Assembly (NCBI RefSeq): GCF_022549775.1
Contig: NZ_JAKZGP010000005.1
Span: forward strand, 1-64,000
Direction: 5' to 3'
Source of the DNA: Belliella filtrata
GTDB lineage: Bacteria > Bacteroidota > Bacteroidia > Cytophagales > Cyclobacteriaceae
Length of the DNA: 64,000 nucleotides
The notes under the pieces were generated by a model, which saw nothing but the letters and a program-made list of their open reading frames with translations, was not told the origin of the DNA and made no database searches. A program made the position numbers and the translations under genes. Positions 9,057 through 16,708 of the stretch are shown here, piece after piece (position 1 is the stretch's first letter; each line of letters opens with the position of its first letter).

Positions 9057-10043
9057 TTAAACTTTAATCAATTGTTTTAATTTTCCCTGATACGATTGGT
9101 AATAATTTCTTTTTGTGGCATCATTTAGAAATGAAGCAGCTACCATTTTTTCAACTAAATCTGATTTGGAAGTCATCAATGCTATGATTTCCTGAAAAGT
9201 TTTTTCTCTTATTTCTGCTTTCTCTGCTAGTTTAGCAAATTGCAAACCGATTTTGCCTTGGGCTAGATTTCTAGGCAATAGACCATCATCTAATGCAAAG
9301 TCTTTACCTTCTATATGAATATGGCTATTTAATAAGTCATAAGCCGGACTCAGTCGATAATCTCCAAAGGGTGTTTCTAATATAGAGAAATTTTTAAAGT
9401 GTGCATCTCCATTTGAAAAAAGATAATTAAAGACAAGTATTCTTAAAAGTTTTGGCGCTTCTATCTTGTAAGTTGTTAAATAGTTGCGCATTAATTCAAA
9501 TATATCTAAATAATTCCCGAGATATTTGTAATGTTCTCCATGTGTTTGCGGGGTTCTTTTTGCTAAGGAAGCAAAGTCATCTTGAGCTAATTTTGAACCA
9601 TCCTCTTTTACATCAAATCTTTTTGTTATGTATGCAGGTGTGCCATCTTTAAAAAATATCAATGCATTTTCTGCAGTCTCTATTCCATAAACTTGACGTG
9701 CAATTTGCATGGTTAGATGCTCGTTGGCAGGCATTTGATCTGGCTTTTTACCGGCACCTGGAATTGGTTTCAGAATATAAGTCCCTTGTTCATTTTCATT
9801 AATAAGCCTTAACTTGTTTATGTCAAGCAATACAGAAAATTTTTCTTGTACACCAGATATTGACATGCGATTTCGATTCTCTTCAAACATCTGATTAGTT
9901 TCTGGGTTGGATGCTGGAGAATCGTAAGGCAAAACATGATGCACCTTCTTGCCCTGAAAAACTCTATTCAAAGCTGTTCTGCTAAAGGTATTAAAACCTT
10001 CAGATAATGTGCCAGGACAATGTTTAATTTCATTTGTCATCAT
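9057..10043 (-). CDS. hipT: HipT-like serine/threonine kinase toxin (HipA C-terminal fold)
   Basis: Kinase toxin of 328 residues, close to the length of E. coli HipT and lacking the N-terminal subdomain of full-length HipA. The Gly-rich loop region carries MSISGVQEKFS, with the Ser-Ile-Ser autophosphorylation motif at residues 61-63. The catalytic NGDAHFKN has D213, and LSPAYDLL has D236 for Mg binding, both near the corresponding E. coli HipT residues. YILKP (89-93) and ITKRFD (139-144) add ATP-fold elements. In E. coli O127, HipT phosphorylates tryptophanyl-tRNA synthetase and is neutralised by HipS. It is the last gene of the hipB-hipS-hipT operon, 83 bases after hipS. All key residues are present, so it should be active. 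The target is unknown. Confidence 0.85.
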   Translation of the reverse strand: MMTNEIKHCPGTLSEGFNTFSRTALNRVFQGKKVHHVLPYDSPASNPETNQMFEENRNRMSISGVQEKFSVLLDINKLRLINENEQGTYILKPIPGAGKKPDQMPANEHLTMQIARQVYGIETAENALIFFKDGTPAYITKRFDVKEDGSKLAQDDFASLAKRTPQTHGEHYKYLGNYLDIFELMRNYLTTYKIEAPKLLRILVFNYLFSNGDAHFKNFSILETPFGDYRLSPAYDLLNSHIHIEGKDFALDDGLLPRNLAQGKIGLQFAKLAEKAEIREKTFQEIIALMTSKSDLVEKMVAASFLNDATKRNYYQSYQGKLKQLIKV

Positions 10044-10126
10044 ATTTTTTTTCGAAGGTCAAATGGAACTCGCATTTCATAGTTAGGAAGTAATTTTATT
10101 ACAAAAGCTCGTTTCGGGTAAGCTCA

Positions 10127-10453
10127 TTAATTTTTGAGTTTAATTATTCTAACAGCACCTATGCTGTCATTTTTTGCAGTAGTCATAAGCAATCCGAAAT
10201 AGTCCTCTCTGTCGATTCTATTTAGTTTGCATACCACTTCCTTATTAGAACCTTCAGGAAGCATGTTGAAAAAAAATGGAAACAGGTATTTAGAATGAAA
10301 TTCTTTTTCGGTTTTAGGTAAAGTTAGACTGATGCTTTGCCTATCGTTATTGGCTACCCAGTCATCGTGATATCGAAATGAAAACGAACCATCATCGTGT
10401 TGTGTCAAGATACCCGCTTCTTCATTTTTGAATAAAACTTTGGCTTTTCTCAT
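10127..10453 (-). CDS. hipS: HipS-like antitoxin (HipA N-terminal subdomain)
   Basis: A 108-residue stand-alone version of HipA N-terminal subdomain 1. It shows KVLFKNEEAGILTQ at the start, FPFFFNMLPEGSNKE (about residues 58-72) and DSIGAVRI near the end, all hallmarks of the HipA_N domain. In HipBST systems this free domain is the antitoxin that blocks the HipT active site. Its ATG overlaps the hipB stop by 4 bases (ATGA), so translation is coupled. It has its own start and stop and a gap before hipT, which argues for a true split system rather than a frameshifted hipA. Confidence 0.82.
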   Translation of the reverse strand: MRKAKVLFKNEEAGILTQHDDGSFSFRYHDDWVANNDRQSISLTLPKTEKEFHSKYLFPFFFNMLPEGSNKEVVCKLNRIDREDYFGLLMTTAKNDSIGAVRIIKLKN

Positions 10454-10668
10454 TTAGTATGCGTCACATTTTTAATTTTTAGGCAAATCTCCATGCCTAA
10501 CACATCAGATATCTTATGCAATGTTGACAGCGTAGGATTTCCTTTTCCGCTTTCAAACTGTTTTAAAGTTCTCAATCCAACACCAGACAGTTCTGCCAAG
10601 CCCTCCTGTGTTACTTGTAGTGCTTCCCTACGTTCTTTTATGGTTTTTATTAATTCTGAAAAGTGCAT
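10450..10668 (-). CDS. hipB: HipB-like Xre-family regulator
   Basis: A 72-residue helix-turn-helix DNA-binding protein. The Xre/Cro-type helices are seen in LQVTQEGLAELSGVGLRTLK followed by FESGKGNPTLSTLHKIS. It is the first gene of the operon and would repress it by binding the repeated boxes over the promoter. The start codon lies inside one of these boxes. It is shorter than E. coli HipB (88 residues) and has no extra C-terminal tail. Confidence 0.85.
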   Translation of the reverse strand: MHFSELIKTIKERREALQVTQEGLAELSGVGLRTLKQFESGKGNPTLSTLHKISDVLGMEICLKIKNVTHTK

Positions 10669-10681
10669 TATAGTGCATTAT
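10662..10681 (-). promoter_or_regulatory. tandem 10-bp operator-like repeat over the hipB start
   Basis: Two exact head-to-tail copies of agtgcattat (10662-10671 and 10672-10681) span the hipB start codon and the expected transcription start. A third copy with one mismatch (agagcatta, 10723-10731) and a partial inverted copy (tagcact, 10734-10740) lie just upstream of the promoter. Arrangement on both sides of a promoter suggests HipB autoregulation by looping or cooperative binding. Confidence 0.5.
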
Positions 10682-10687
10682 TTTATG

Positions 10688-10718
10688 CAAATGTAATACT
10701 AATTTTTACAATGTCAAT
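10688..10718 (-). promoter_or_regulatory. hipBST promoter, Bacteroidota type
   Basis: Read on the minus strand there is ATTG at 10718-10715, a 19-base spacer, and TACATTTG at 10695-10688. This matches the Bacteroidota consensus TTG-N19-TAnnTTTG. It sits 20-50 bases before the hipB start and is flanked by the repeated boxes. Confidence 0.55.
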
Positions 10719-10986
10719 AAAAAGAGCATTAAATAGCACTATGTTTTACATATCTTGGTTTTTCATATGTAATTACTAAAAAAGGTGCGTCTTAAAGCAC
10801 TATTACTTTGAGTATGAGCATTTCTCTCAGTTTTTACAGTATTGGTGGTAACATATACTTTCGACAATAGTTGGTATCATTCTATTCTAGTGTGATATCA
10901 ATTATATTTCCGATATTTCCCCTTTTCCAAACATAAGTATTCCAATCTTGCCAAAAATTCTAACAACTGGGTGTTTTTTAAGGTAA

Positions 10987-11018
10987 AACAAATAAAAGCC
11001 CCATTTAAGAGGCTTTCA
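10987..11018 (-). terminator. terminator downstream of the Fic remnant
   Basis: On the minus strand the sequence folds as AAAGCCTC-TTAAAT-GGGGCTTT, an 8-bp stem with one G-U pair, followed by a T-rich tail. It lies about 90 bases after the end of the Fic pseudogene. Confidence 0.5.
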
Positions 11019-11108
11019 AGAAAATTTACTGTGATAATAACAACATTTTAAAAATTGTGCTTTATTACGAATGTAAATATTGATTTTTTAAGACCCCCAG
11101 TGTTTTTT

Positions 11109-11696
11109 TCATGCTGTAAACTCAGAAGGTTTAATTCGATAGCGTACATAACTCCCTTCAGGAAGTCCCATAAGCTCAATGGCAACGACCTCGTTGAATT
11201 TCAACTGATCTTCGATAGTAAGCTTTTGAGATTCTGTTTTAATTATCTTGGATGCTTCTGCTTTTCCAATCTCATTTCTAACAATATTCGCTACAGTACC
11301 GCGTATTTCTTCCCGATATTTCATACGGAATGGATCGGGTTCGCCAATTGATTGACGAATCGCTGCATAGCGTAATGCGGATCGCTGATAAGCCCATAAA
11401 AACACATCTTTGAATAACTCTATGCGATTTAATTCATAGATACCATGTAACCCTTTGATGTAACTTTCTTCAGGGACATCAATAAATGAAAGGGGGCAAA
11501 ATTTTAACGGTTAAATGGAAGGTTTGCGGCTAATCTTGAAACGCGCTTATTGACATCATCAAAAGATTGCAAATAGGGGAGTTGTACAAGAATGAAAAAA
11601 GCCTGCTCAAATCGTTAGGATTCCCTATATGCCTGAACCATTGGAAGATGGGGCAATTCTTTCTTCAATTATCCGCAGTTCATTTTGGTTTCTCAT
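11109..11696 (-). pseudogene. broken Fic-domain protein gene
   Basis: Read on the minus strand, three disconnected segments match one Fic family protein. First comes FEQAFFILVQLPYLQSFDDV, then NKRVSRLAANLPFNR, which ends at a TAA (11506-11504). After a frame change comes SFIDVPEESYIKGLHGIYEL, and the rest runs to the stop at 11109, ending PEGSYVRYRIKPSEF. Another in-frame TAA lies at 11617-11615. The Fic active-site loop reads QSFDDVNKR, a known variant of HPFxDGNGR that lacks the catalytic His. At least two stops and one frameshift mean the gene is dead. An ATG at 11696 is the last trace of the 5' part. Fic proteins normally AMPylate or otherwise modify targets and are often in toxin systems. 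Confidence 0.7.
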
Positions 11697-11751
11697 GTCG
11701 TGATAATTAATATTTCGATAAAGTCAGTAGATTATTAACTCGATAATAGAA

Positions 11752-11782
11752 TTTTGTCGCGATACAGGTTATTGCGACAAAA
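11752..11782. repeat. 13-bp inverted repeat
   Basis: Arms ttttgtcgcgata (11752-11764) and tattgcgacaaaa (11770-11782) pair over 13 positions with one G-U, around a 5-base loop. No T tract follows. It lies just upstream of the broken Fic gene. Confidence 0.4.
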
Positions 11783-12694
11783 CTATGTCGTAAAAATCTA
11801 ATAAAGCCAGTTATCTTTTTTTTTATCCCTGTAACATTATTCAAAATGAGTTTTTTAAAGGTGAAATGATAGCATGAAAGCGACAGTCTTTATTGAGTTT
11901 TCAGCATAGGCTTACATTTTGGTGACTGATATGGATGAAATTGCATGAAGGGAGATCACAATTTTATGGTATTAGGAACTAGGTGTGAAAAACACGGTTA
12001 GTATTTTTTCATTTTGTCCATCGAATATATCCTCAAACTATTTGGAACAATAAGAACACATCCTATTTTTACTCCAAGTTCAAAAAATAGGCTCTAAAAG
12101 AAGTTTTGGGTTTTGGAGGAGATGCTTTCAAACCAATTCTAACTCCATAGCTCTGCAAAGTAAGCCTGCTAGATCTTAACCCTAATATTCGAAAGCTATT
12201 ATGTTGTTTGTATCGAATCTGAAATGGTAAAATTTAAAGAACGGGCTGTTATTAAAGGGCAGGTTTTTGGTGAGAGAAGGAAGTAAGTTTTTTGGATATT
12301 ATAAGGATTTGGGTTATTTGATTACGGGCACTAAAATTAAAAGAAAAACTGCTTAAATTTTTTCAAAATATTTTTCAATATTCTCAAAACATATTGAAAA
12401 ACAGTTATTTGTGATTGTTTGTTAAGGTGAGTAATTCGGTGAGTATTTGCAAAGTTATTAAATATAAAATATTGAAAGTAGGTTGTTTATGAAGGTGGTG
12501 CATTTTCCTCCCTTACTGCCGAACGGTCTTTCTGGAAATTTTAAGCTCCCTGGAGATTATCCTTTTGGATAATCTTCTGTCAAGCATCAATAAAATCTGT
12601 CTTATCCTGCCCATACTAAGTGGTTTTTTGGCCAATATTTCTTCGGTTTGGTGGAACCCGAAAATATAATAACTGATGGATAAACCTCTTAAGA

Positions 12695-12910
12695 GGGATA
12701 CTTTCCTTCGGGATTTTTGGTGTATTTTATGTCGGAATGGCAGGTTTTAACCAAACAGACCAACGGGCAAACCAAAATCGTCTGATCCTTGAATGGTATA
12801 CTTTGCCACGGAATTTCTGGTCTACTTTCCTTTGGAATACTGGTCTACTTTGCCTCGGAATGCTGGTATACTTTCCCTTGGAATAGTGGTATACTTTGTA
12901 TTGGAATACT
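12695..12910. repeat. array of ~23-bp direct repeats, resembling an IS21-family end
   Basis: Five adjacent units start at 12795, 12819, 12842, 12865 and 12888 and are 23-24 bases long, of the form GGTATACTTT-N5-GGAAT-N3. Two more degenerate units lie at 12695-12718 and 12719-12742. All point the same way without spacers. IS21-family elements carry multiple such repeats at their ends as transposase-binding sites, and I recall this GGTATACTTT pattern from Bacteroidota IS21 elements. No istA or istB gene is present, so this would be a solo end. The match is from memory and not from a search. Confidence 0.5.
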
Positions 12911-13052
12911 CACTTAAAATAAACCGATTCCCGAAATTGTTTGTCGATCTCATGGCAATTTCATTTATGAGGTTTTAGAACTGTTTGTATTCGTTTCCGA
13001 TGAGCTGTTCTCAAATGGCTACTCAAACAGAACAAAAACAGATCAAAATAAA

Positions 13053-13124
13053 CGAGTTAAAAAACAGACTTACAGATATTTAACTCGATTCCAGTGAACA
13101 AATATACAAGTATATTTTGTTCAC
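13053..13124. repeat. two consecutive inverted repeats
   Basis: The first palindrome has 9-bp arms, cgagttaaa (13053-13061) and tttaactcg (13079-13087). The second has arms gtgaacaaatatac (13094-13107) and gtatattttgttcac (13110-13124), with one bulge and a 2-base loop. Neither is followed by a T tract. They sit between the IS21-like array and the tRNA terminator. Confidence 0.4.
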
Positions 13125-13182
13125 CGTATTGTTCTCATTTTTCTTGAAATTGCTTGTATTGTATTGATATCGAAAAAAACAG

Positions 13183-13216
13183 AAAAGCCTGTAAATCATA
13201 CGATTTACAGGCTTTT
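13183..13216 (-). terminator. terminator of the tRNA-Ser/tRNA-Pro operon
   Basis: A perfect 15-bp stem (aaaagcctgtaaatc / gatttacaggctttt) encloses a 4-base loop. On the minus strand it is followed by a run of seven T, 25 bases after the 3' end of tRNA-Pro. Confidence 0.85.
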
Positions 13217-13240
13217 AAAAGGAGTTAGACTCCCTTGTTG

Positions 13241-13314
13241 TCGGGGTGGCAGGATTCGAACCTACGACCTCCACATCCCAAATGTGGCGCGATACCGGGC
13301 TACGCTACACCCCG
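13241..13314 (-). tRNA. tRNA-Pro(TGG)
   Basis: The 74-nt minus-strand sequence folds as a tRNA. The 7-bp acceptor stem is CGGGGTG/CACCCCG with discriminator A, the T-loop is GGTTCGAATCC, and the anticodon loop TTTGGGA gives anticodon TGG. The CCA end is not encoded. It is 7 bases downstream of tRNA-Ser in the same transcript. Confidence 0.95.
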
Positions 13315-13321
13315 AACTTAA

Positions 13322-13413
13322 TGGCAGAGAGTGGGGGATTCGAACCCCCGGTACGGAATTACCCGCACGACAGTTTAGCAAACTGCTGGTTTAAGCCACT
13401 CACCCAACTCTCT
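13322..13413 (-). tRNA. tRNA-Ser(GCT)
   Basis: A 92-nt class II tRNA including an encoded CCA end (TGCCA at the 3' side). Acceptor arms AGAGAGT and ACTCTCT pair. The anticodon loop TTGCTAA gives anticodon GCT. A long variable arm (CGTGCGGGTAATTCCGTAC) follows, then the T-loop GGTTCGAATCC. It is the first of two tRNAs in this operon. Confidence 0.95.
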
Positions 13414-14181
13414 ATTTTAACGTCCGTATGACAATTTATCAATGAGTGAAAAACGAATTATATTTGTTAATCTACTTTTTGATACTTACCTCATGACATA
13501 TTTTGGTATATGCTAAACTACCAAAACTATCGAATGAAAGTCAATATTAGATTTTTCTTCCTTCTAAAGTGATGCAAATATAAAGGATTATTATTGAAAT
13601 AAGCAAAACATAAAAAGCATATTGAGTGATAAAATTAAGGTATTTATATTCTAGAATTTTAATCGCTTGTTTATCAATTAGAAAATTTTGCTATAACATC
13701 AAATTAATTTTAGCTTCTGACTCTCTTGTTAGAAAATGTTTAGGCATATAGGATCTAATTATAAGGTATAGTTTCACGAATTTGAAGGTAATTATAATTT
13801 GATAAAGTTTTCGTAAGGGTGTTATAAAGCAAATAAGTGAAGAATACATGTTTTATTCATAATAAATATTCAAATACGTTATTTCTTAATCTCAAAATGT
13901 TTTATCCAAAAATTAACAATAAAATCAACTTACATTTGTCATTTTTTTAATTTATGTTTATTAAATTTGAAATATGTTTTTGACATGTTTTAGGCTTGAA
14001 GTTAAAAAAATACCATGATCAGGGTATTTTTAATAAGTCCAGTACTCATTAACTTTACGTTCTTAAGTTGTTGAATTATGGTGCGCTTTATTTTAGACTG
14101 ATTATTAGTTTGATATTTGGTGAAATGAGAGTTATTAACGGTTAGTACTTATTAGGTTTTAGAAAAATAATATTATTAATT
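13414..14181. other. gene-free intergenic region
   Basis: About 770 bp of very AT-rich DNA with no coding frame of note. It should contain the tRNA operon promoter on the minus strand and that of the small hypothetical gene on the plus strand, but I could not point to either. Confidence 0.4.
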
Positions 14182-14460
14182 ATGGTAATTAATTCACTTC
14201 ACGGTACTTTTTCTATCGTGATAAATGAAAATGCTCAAGATCAACTTTTAGTTAAATCTAAAAGCAAAGTTGAGTTAACTAGGATTTTTGATGAAAAAAG
14301 GATAGTTAAAAGCAAGGATGATGATTTTGGTTTTTTTGTAAGCTTGTGTAAGCAAGAGTTTGCTCATACATTAATCATGATGATCAAAGAGATCGATTAT
14401 ATGGATTTTGAAAAATACCTTTCTGAATTGGACTTGTCTTCTGATAGAATTTTTGCCTAA
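14182..14460 (+). CDS. small hypothetical protein
   Basis: Unrecognised 92-residue soluble protein with a mixed charged composition and no signal peptide, Cys pair or membrane segment. It begins MVINSLHGTFSIVINENAQD and ends with an acidic, amphipathic stretch (DYMDFEKYLSELDLS). Codon use resembles the neighbours and the ATG follows an A-rich stretch, so I regard it as probably real. It stands alone about 100 bases before the DUF7935 gene. Confidence 0.5.
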   Translation: MVINSLHGTFSIVINENAQDQLLVKSKSKVELTRIFDEKRIVKSKDDDFGFFVSLCKQEFAHTLIMMIKEIDYMDFEKYLSELDLSSDRIFA

Positions 14461-14558
14461 TTTTGATCGTTTAGTAGCAAATAGAAAAACAATTTTCTTT
14501 TTTCAGAAGAGATTTTTCTCGATTACATTCTAAATTTCGGATATTCACATCCTCATTG

Positions 14559-15095
14559 ATGAATTATCGATTTATGGAATTTGTAACAGACCTTTTTAAA
14601 ATAGTACTTCCAGCTGGACTGGTGATATATGGCATGTATTTGACAGTTGTTTCATTTTTGAAAAAAGAAAGAGAAAATCAACTTATACAAATCAAAACAA
14701 AAAATTCTGAATTAATTATCCCTGTAAGATTACAAGCTGCTGAAAGAATTTGCCTTTTTCTGGAAAGGGTGACTCCAAATAATCTTGTGAGAAGAATCAA
14801 TCAACCAGATTTTTCGGCAAAAGACTTACATGGACAGTTACTTTTCGAGATTAGGGAAGAGTTTAATCATAATCTCTCTCAACAAGTTTACTTTTCTGAT
14901 GCTACTTGGCAAACTGTCAGAAGTGCCGTCGAGTCAGTAGTCACCATGGTCAATACAGCATATCAAGATTTGAATGAGGATGCCAGAGGAATCGATTTAG
15001 GCAAGAGAATTTTTCAAAAATCCCTCGAACATCGCAATGATGGCATACAAAATGCACTGTCTCAGGTGAAATCTGAAATTAGCATTTACTTTTAA
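14559..15095 (+). CDS. DUF7935 family membrane-anchored protein
   Basis: A Bacteroidota family of unknown function. An N-terminal transmembrane segment (about residues 9-32) is followed by a cytoplasmic domain with LQAAERICLFLERVTPNNLV (about 52-71), the family hallmark, and a C-terminal helical region. A TTG directly before this ATG is also possible. It starts a compact run with the YkvA gene (3 bases later) and the genes up to the MazG-like protein. Confidence 0.75.
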   Translation: MNYRFMEFVTDLFKIVLPAGLVIYGMYLTVVSFLKKERENQLIQIKTKNSELIIPVRLQAAERICLFLERVTPNNLVRRINQPDFSAKDLHGQLLFEIREEFNHNLSQQVYFSDATWQTVRSAVESVVTMVNTAYQDLNEDARGIDLGKRIFQKSLEHRNDGIQNALSQVKSEISIYF

Positions 15096-15098
15096 GTT

Positions 15099-15524
15099 AT
15101 GGGAATCAAAATAGGAAAATCACAAGAATACTTCGAAAAGGCTAAACAGCGCTATATGAATCAAGTCAATGCTATCATAGGCGAAGAGGGCAAATTGAAA
15201 CAGCTAATGCATAATGCTGCCAAAAGGGTTCAACAGCTAAAAGATCATCCAAAAGTCCAACTTGCTATGGAACCTTTAATGATTTTCAAGCGAATGATAT
15301 ATGCTCACAAATCTGGAGAACATAAGTTATCAATGAAAACCTTAGGACTTTTAGTGCTTGGTTTATTTTACTTTGTTACTCCAATTGATATCATTCCAGA
15401 CTTCTTACCTGTGATAGGGTATGCGGATGATATCTCGGTGATTATTGCAATTTTTAATGCATTGAAGGTGGAAGTTGAGGCGTTTTTGGAGTGGGAGAAA
15501 GTGAATGGGAAAAAAACTATCTAA
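15099..15524 (+). CDS. YkvA family protein (DUF1232)
   Basis: A 141-residue protein whose second half carries the DUF1232 core: a hydrophobic stretch followed by TPIDIIPDFLPVIGYADD (about residues 103-120). Family members are small inner-membrane-associated proteins of unknown function. The basic first half (residues 1-85) is predicted helical. It lies 3 bases after the DUF7935 gene and 6 before the TIP30-like gene, so it is part of the same operon. Confidence 0.85.
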   Translation: MGIKIGKSQEYFEKAKQRYMNQVNAIIGEEGKLKQLMHNAAKRVQQLKDHPKVQLAMEPLMIFKRMIYAHKSGEHKLSMKTLGLLVLGLFYFVTPIDIIPDFLPVIGYADDISVIIAIFNALKVEVEAFLEWEKVNGKKTI

Positions 15525-15530
15525 GCCATT

Positions 15531-16259
15531 ATGACTAAAATTGCAATAATATCAGGTACCTCTGGGATGATTGGAATGCAACTTTTACATAAGTTGATCC
15601 AAAACTCTAATTATGAGTATATTCTTTCGGTTGGTAGGAGAAAATTGGCATTGAAACATGATAAACTTATCCAAATCTCTGGTGATATGGGAATCATAAG
15701 TGATTGGAACTTGGAATTTTTGTTGAGACAAGAAGATATTGGAGGTATAATGTTTCCACTTGTTGATGCTTTAAACAAAGGGACTCATGAAATTCATGCA
15801 TATTGCTCTTTAGGAACAACCATCAAACAAGCTGGATCTAAGGATCAGTTTTATAAAGTTGATCATGACTTGGTGATCGGTTATGCTAAATTTGTCAAAA
15901 AACTGGGTGCTAGTAAATTTTTATATGTCAGTGCTCTAGGTGCAGACCCTACTTCAAAGATATTCTACAATAAAGTAAAAGGTGAAACAGAGGAAGACTT
16001 AAAAGTATTTTCATTTGATTACCTTGGAATATTTCAACCATCACTTCTGATGGGAAGTAGGTCAGATTTTCGGCTTGGTGAAGAGCTGGCCAAAGTTGTG
16101 ATGAAACCTTTGATTTGGTTGAAGTTACTTAAAAAAGTAAGACCGATTTATGATTATCAAGTAGCCAAATCAATGATTAAGTATGCACTAAATGAAAGTC
16201 AACTTCGGGTAGAGGAGATTCCCTCATCTGTAATGCAAGATATAAATAAGAAAGGATGA
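15531..16259 (+). CDS. NAD(P)-binding TIP30/HTATIP2-like protein
   Basis: A Rossmann-fold atypical short-chain dehydrogenase of 242 residues. The N-terminal IISGTSGMIGMQLLHKL is a GxxGxxG nucleotide-binding loop (about residues 9-15). YCSLGTTIKQAGSKDQFYKV and FLYVSALGADPTSKIFYNKVK, with an active-site Tyr-x-x-x-Lys, match the HTATIP2-like family of NAD(P)H-binding oxidoreductases. The substrate is unknown. Its stop overlaps the dtd start by 4 bases. Confidence 0.8.
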   Translation: MTKIAIISGTSGMIGMQLLHKLIQNSNYEYILSVGRRKLALKHDKLIQISGDMGIISDWNLEFLLRQEDIGGIMFPLVDALNKGTHEIHAYCSLGTTIKQAGSKDQFYKVDHDLVIGYAKFVKKLGASKFLYVSALGADPTSKIFYNKVKGETEEDLKVFSFDYLGIFQPSLLMGSRSDFRLGEELAKVVMKPLIWLKLLKKVRPIYDYQVAKSMIKYALNESQLRVEEIPSSVMQDINKKG

Positions 16260-16708
16260 TAGCTGTGATTCAACGCGTATCTTCAGCCCATGTGATAGTG
16301 GATAATGAAACTATAGGAAGTATAGGAGATGGCTTGATGATATTAATTGGTATGGAAGATGCAGATGACCAGAGTGATATCGATTGGCTTTGTAATAAAA
16401 TAGTAAATATGCGGATTTTTCCAGATGATAAAGATGTAATGAACAGAAGTCTTCTTGATATCAAAGGTGATATACTTTTAGTTTCTCAATTTACTTTACA
16501 TGCGAGCACTAAGAAGGGAAACCGGCCATCATATATCAAAGCTGCTAAACCAGATGTAGCGATTCCTTTATATGAAAACATGATATTAAAACTCTCCTCA
16601 CTTATTAATAGACCTATAGAAACTGGGAAGTTTGGAGCGGATATGAAAGTGTCTTTGGTGAATGATGGGCCAGTTACTATTCACATTGATTCAAAAAACA
16701 GGGTATGA
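16256..16708 (+). CDS. dtd: D-aminoacyl-tRNA deacylase
   Basis: Hydrolyses D-aminoacyl-tRNAs, notably D-Tyr-tRNA, and also Gly-tRNA(Ala), protecting translation from wrong stereoisomers. The 150-residue length is standard. Both signature motifs are intact: SQFTL (77-81) and GPVT (138-141), which form the cross-subunit chiral-proofreading site of the homodimer. It overlaps the genes on both sides by 4 bases, so translation is coupled in this operon. Confidence 0.96.
   Translation: MIAVIQRVSSAHVIVDNETIGSIGDGLMILIGMEDADDQSDIDWLCNKIVNMRIFPDDKDVMNRSLLDIKGDILLVSQFTLHASTKKGNRPSYIKAAKPDVAIPLYENMILKLSSLINRPIETGKFGADMKVSLVNDGPVTIHIDSKNRV

Larger units (their letters stand above)
10669..11108. other. 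gene-free region between hipBST and the Fic remnant
   Basis: About 440 bp with no coding frame. It contains the hipB promoter, the extra operator-like boxes and, near the right end, the terminator of the Fic pseudogene. Confidence 0.4.
11697..13182. other. gene-free decayed accessory region
   Basis: Nearly 1.5 kb without a credible gene, which is unusual for this genome. It contains an inverted repeat (11752-11782), the IS21-end-like repeat array (12695-12910) and two consecutive palindromes (13053-13124). The remainder gives no recognisable protein fragment in any frame I read. Confidence 0.5.

Noticed and set aside
9000-9057. Coding tail downstream of hipT in another frame (about 30 codons)
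   Set aside because: It lacks a start, is short, and I could not match it to a family. Chance in AT-rich DNA is sufficient.
9057-10453. A single hipA broken by a frameshift
   Set aside because: HipS has its own start overlapped with hipB and an orderly stop after the complete domain. HipT has its own start, 83 bases later, at the position expected for HipT. All catalytic residues are intact.
12695-12910. Possible CRISPR array
   Set aside because: The repeats are adjacent with no spacers, the units are only 23 bp and diverged, and no cas gene is near. It fits multiple transposase-binding repeats better.
12793-12978. A 61-codon open frame over the repeat array
   Set aside because: It is produced by translating the 23-bp direct repeats and continues into unrelated DNA. 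It has no homology-like content.
13164-13431. Open frames across the two tRNA genes
   Set aside because: These frames exist only because tRNA sequences are GC-rich and lack stops. The DNA folds as tRNA-Ser and tRNA-Pro.
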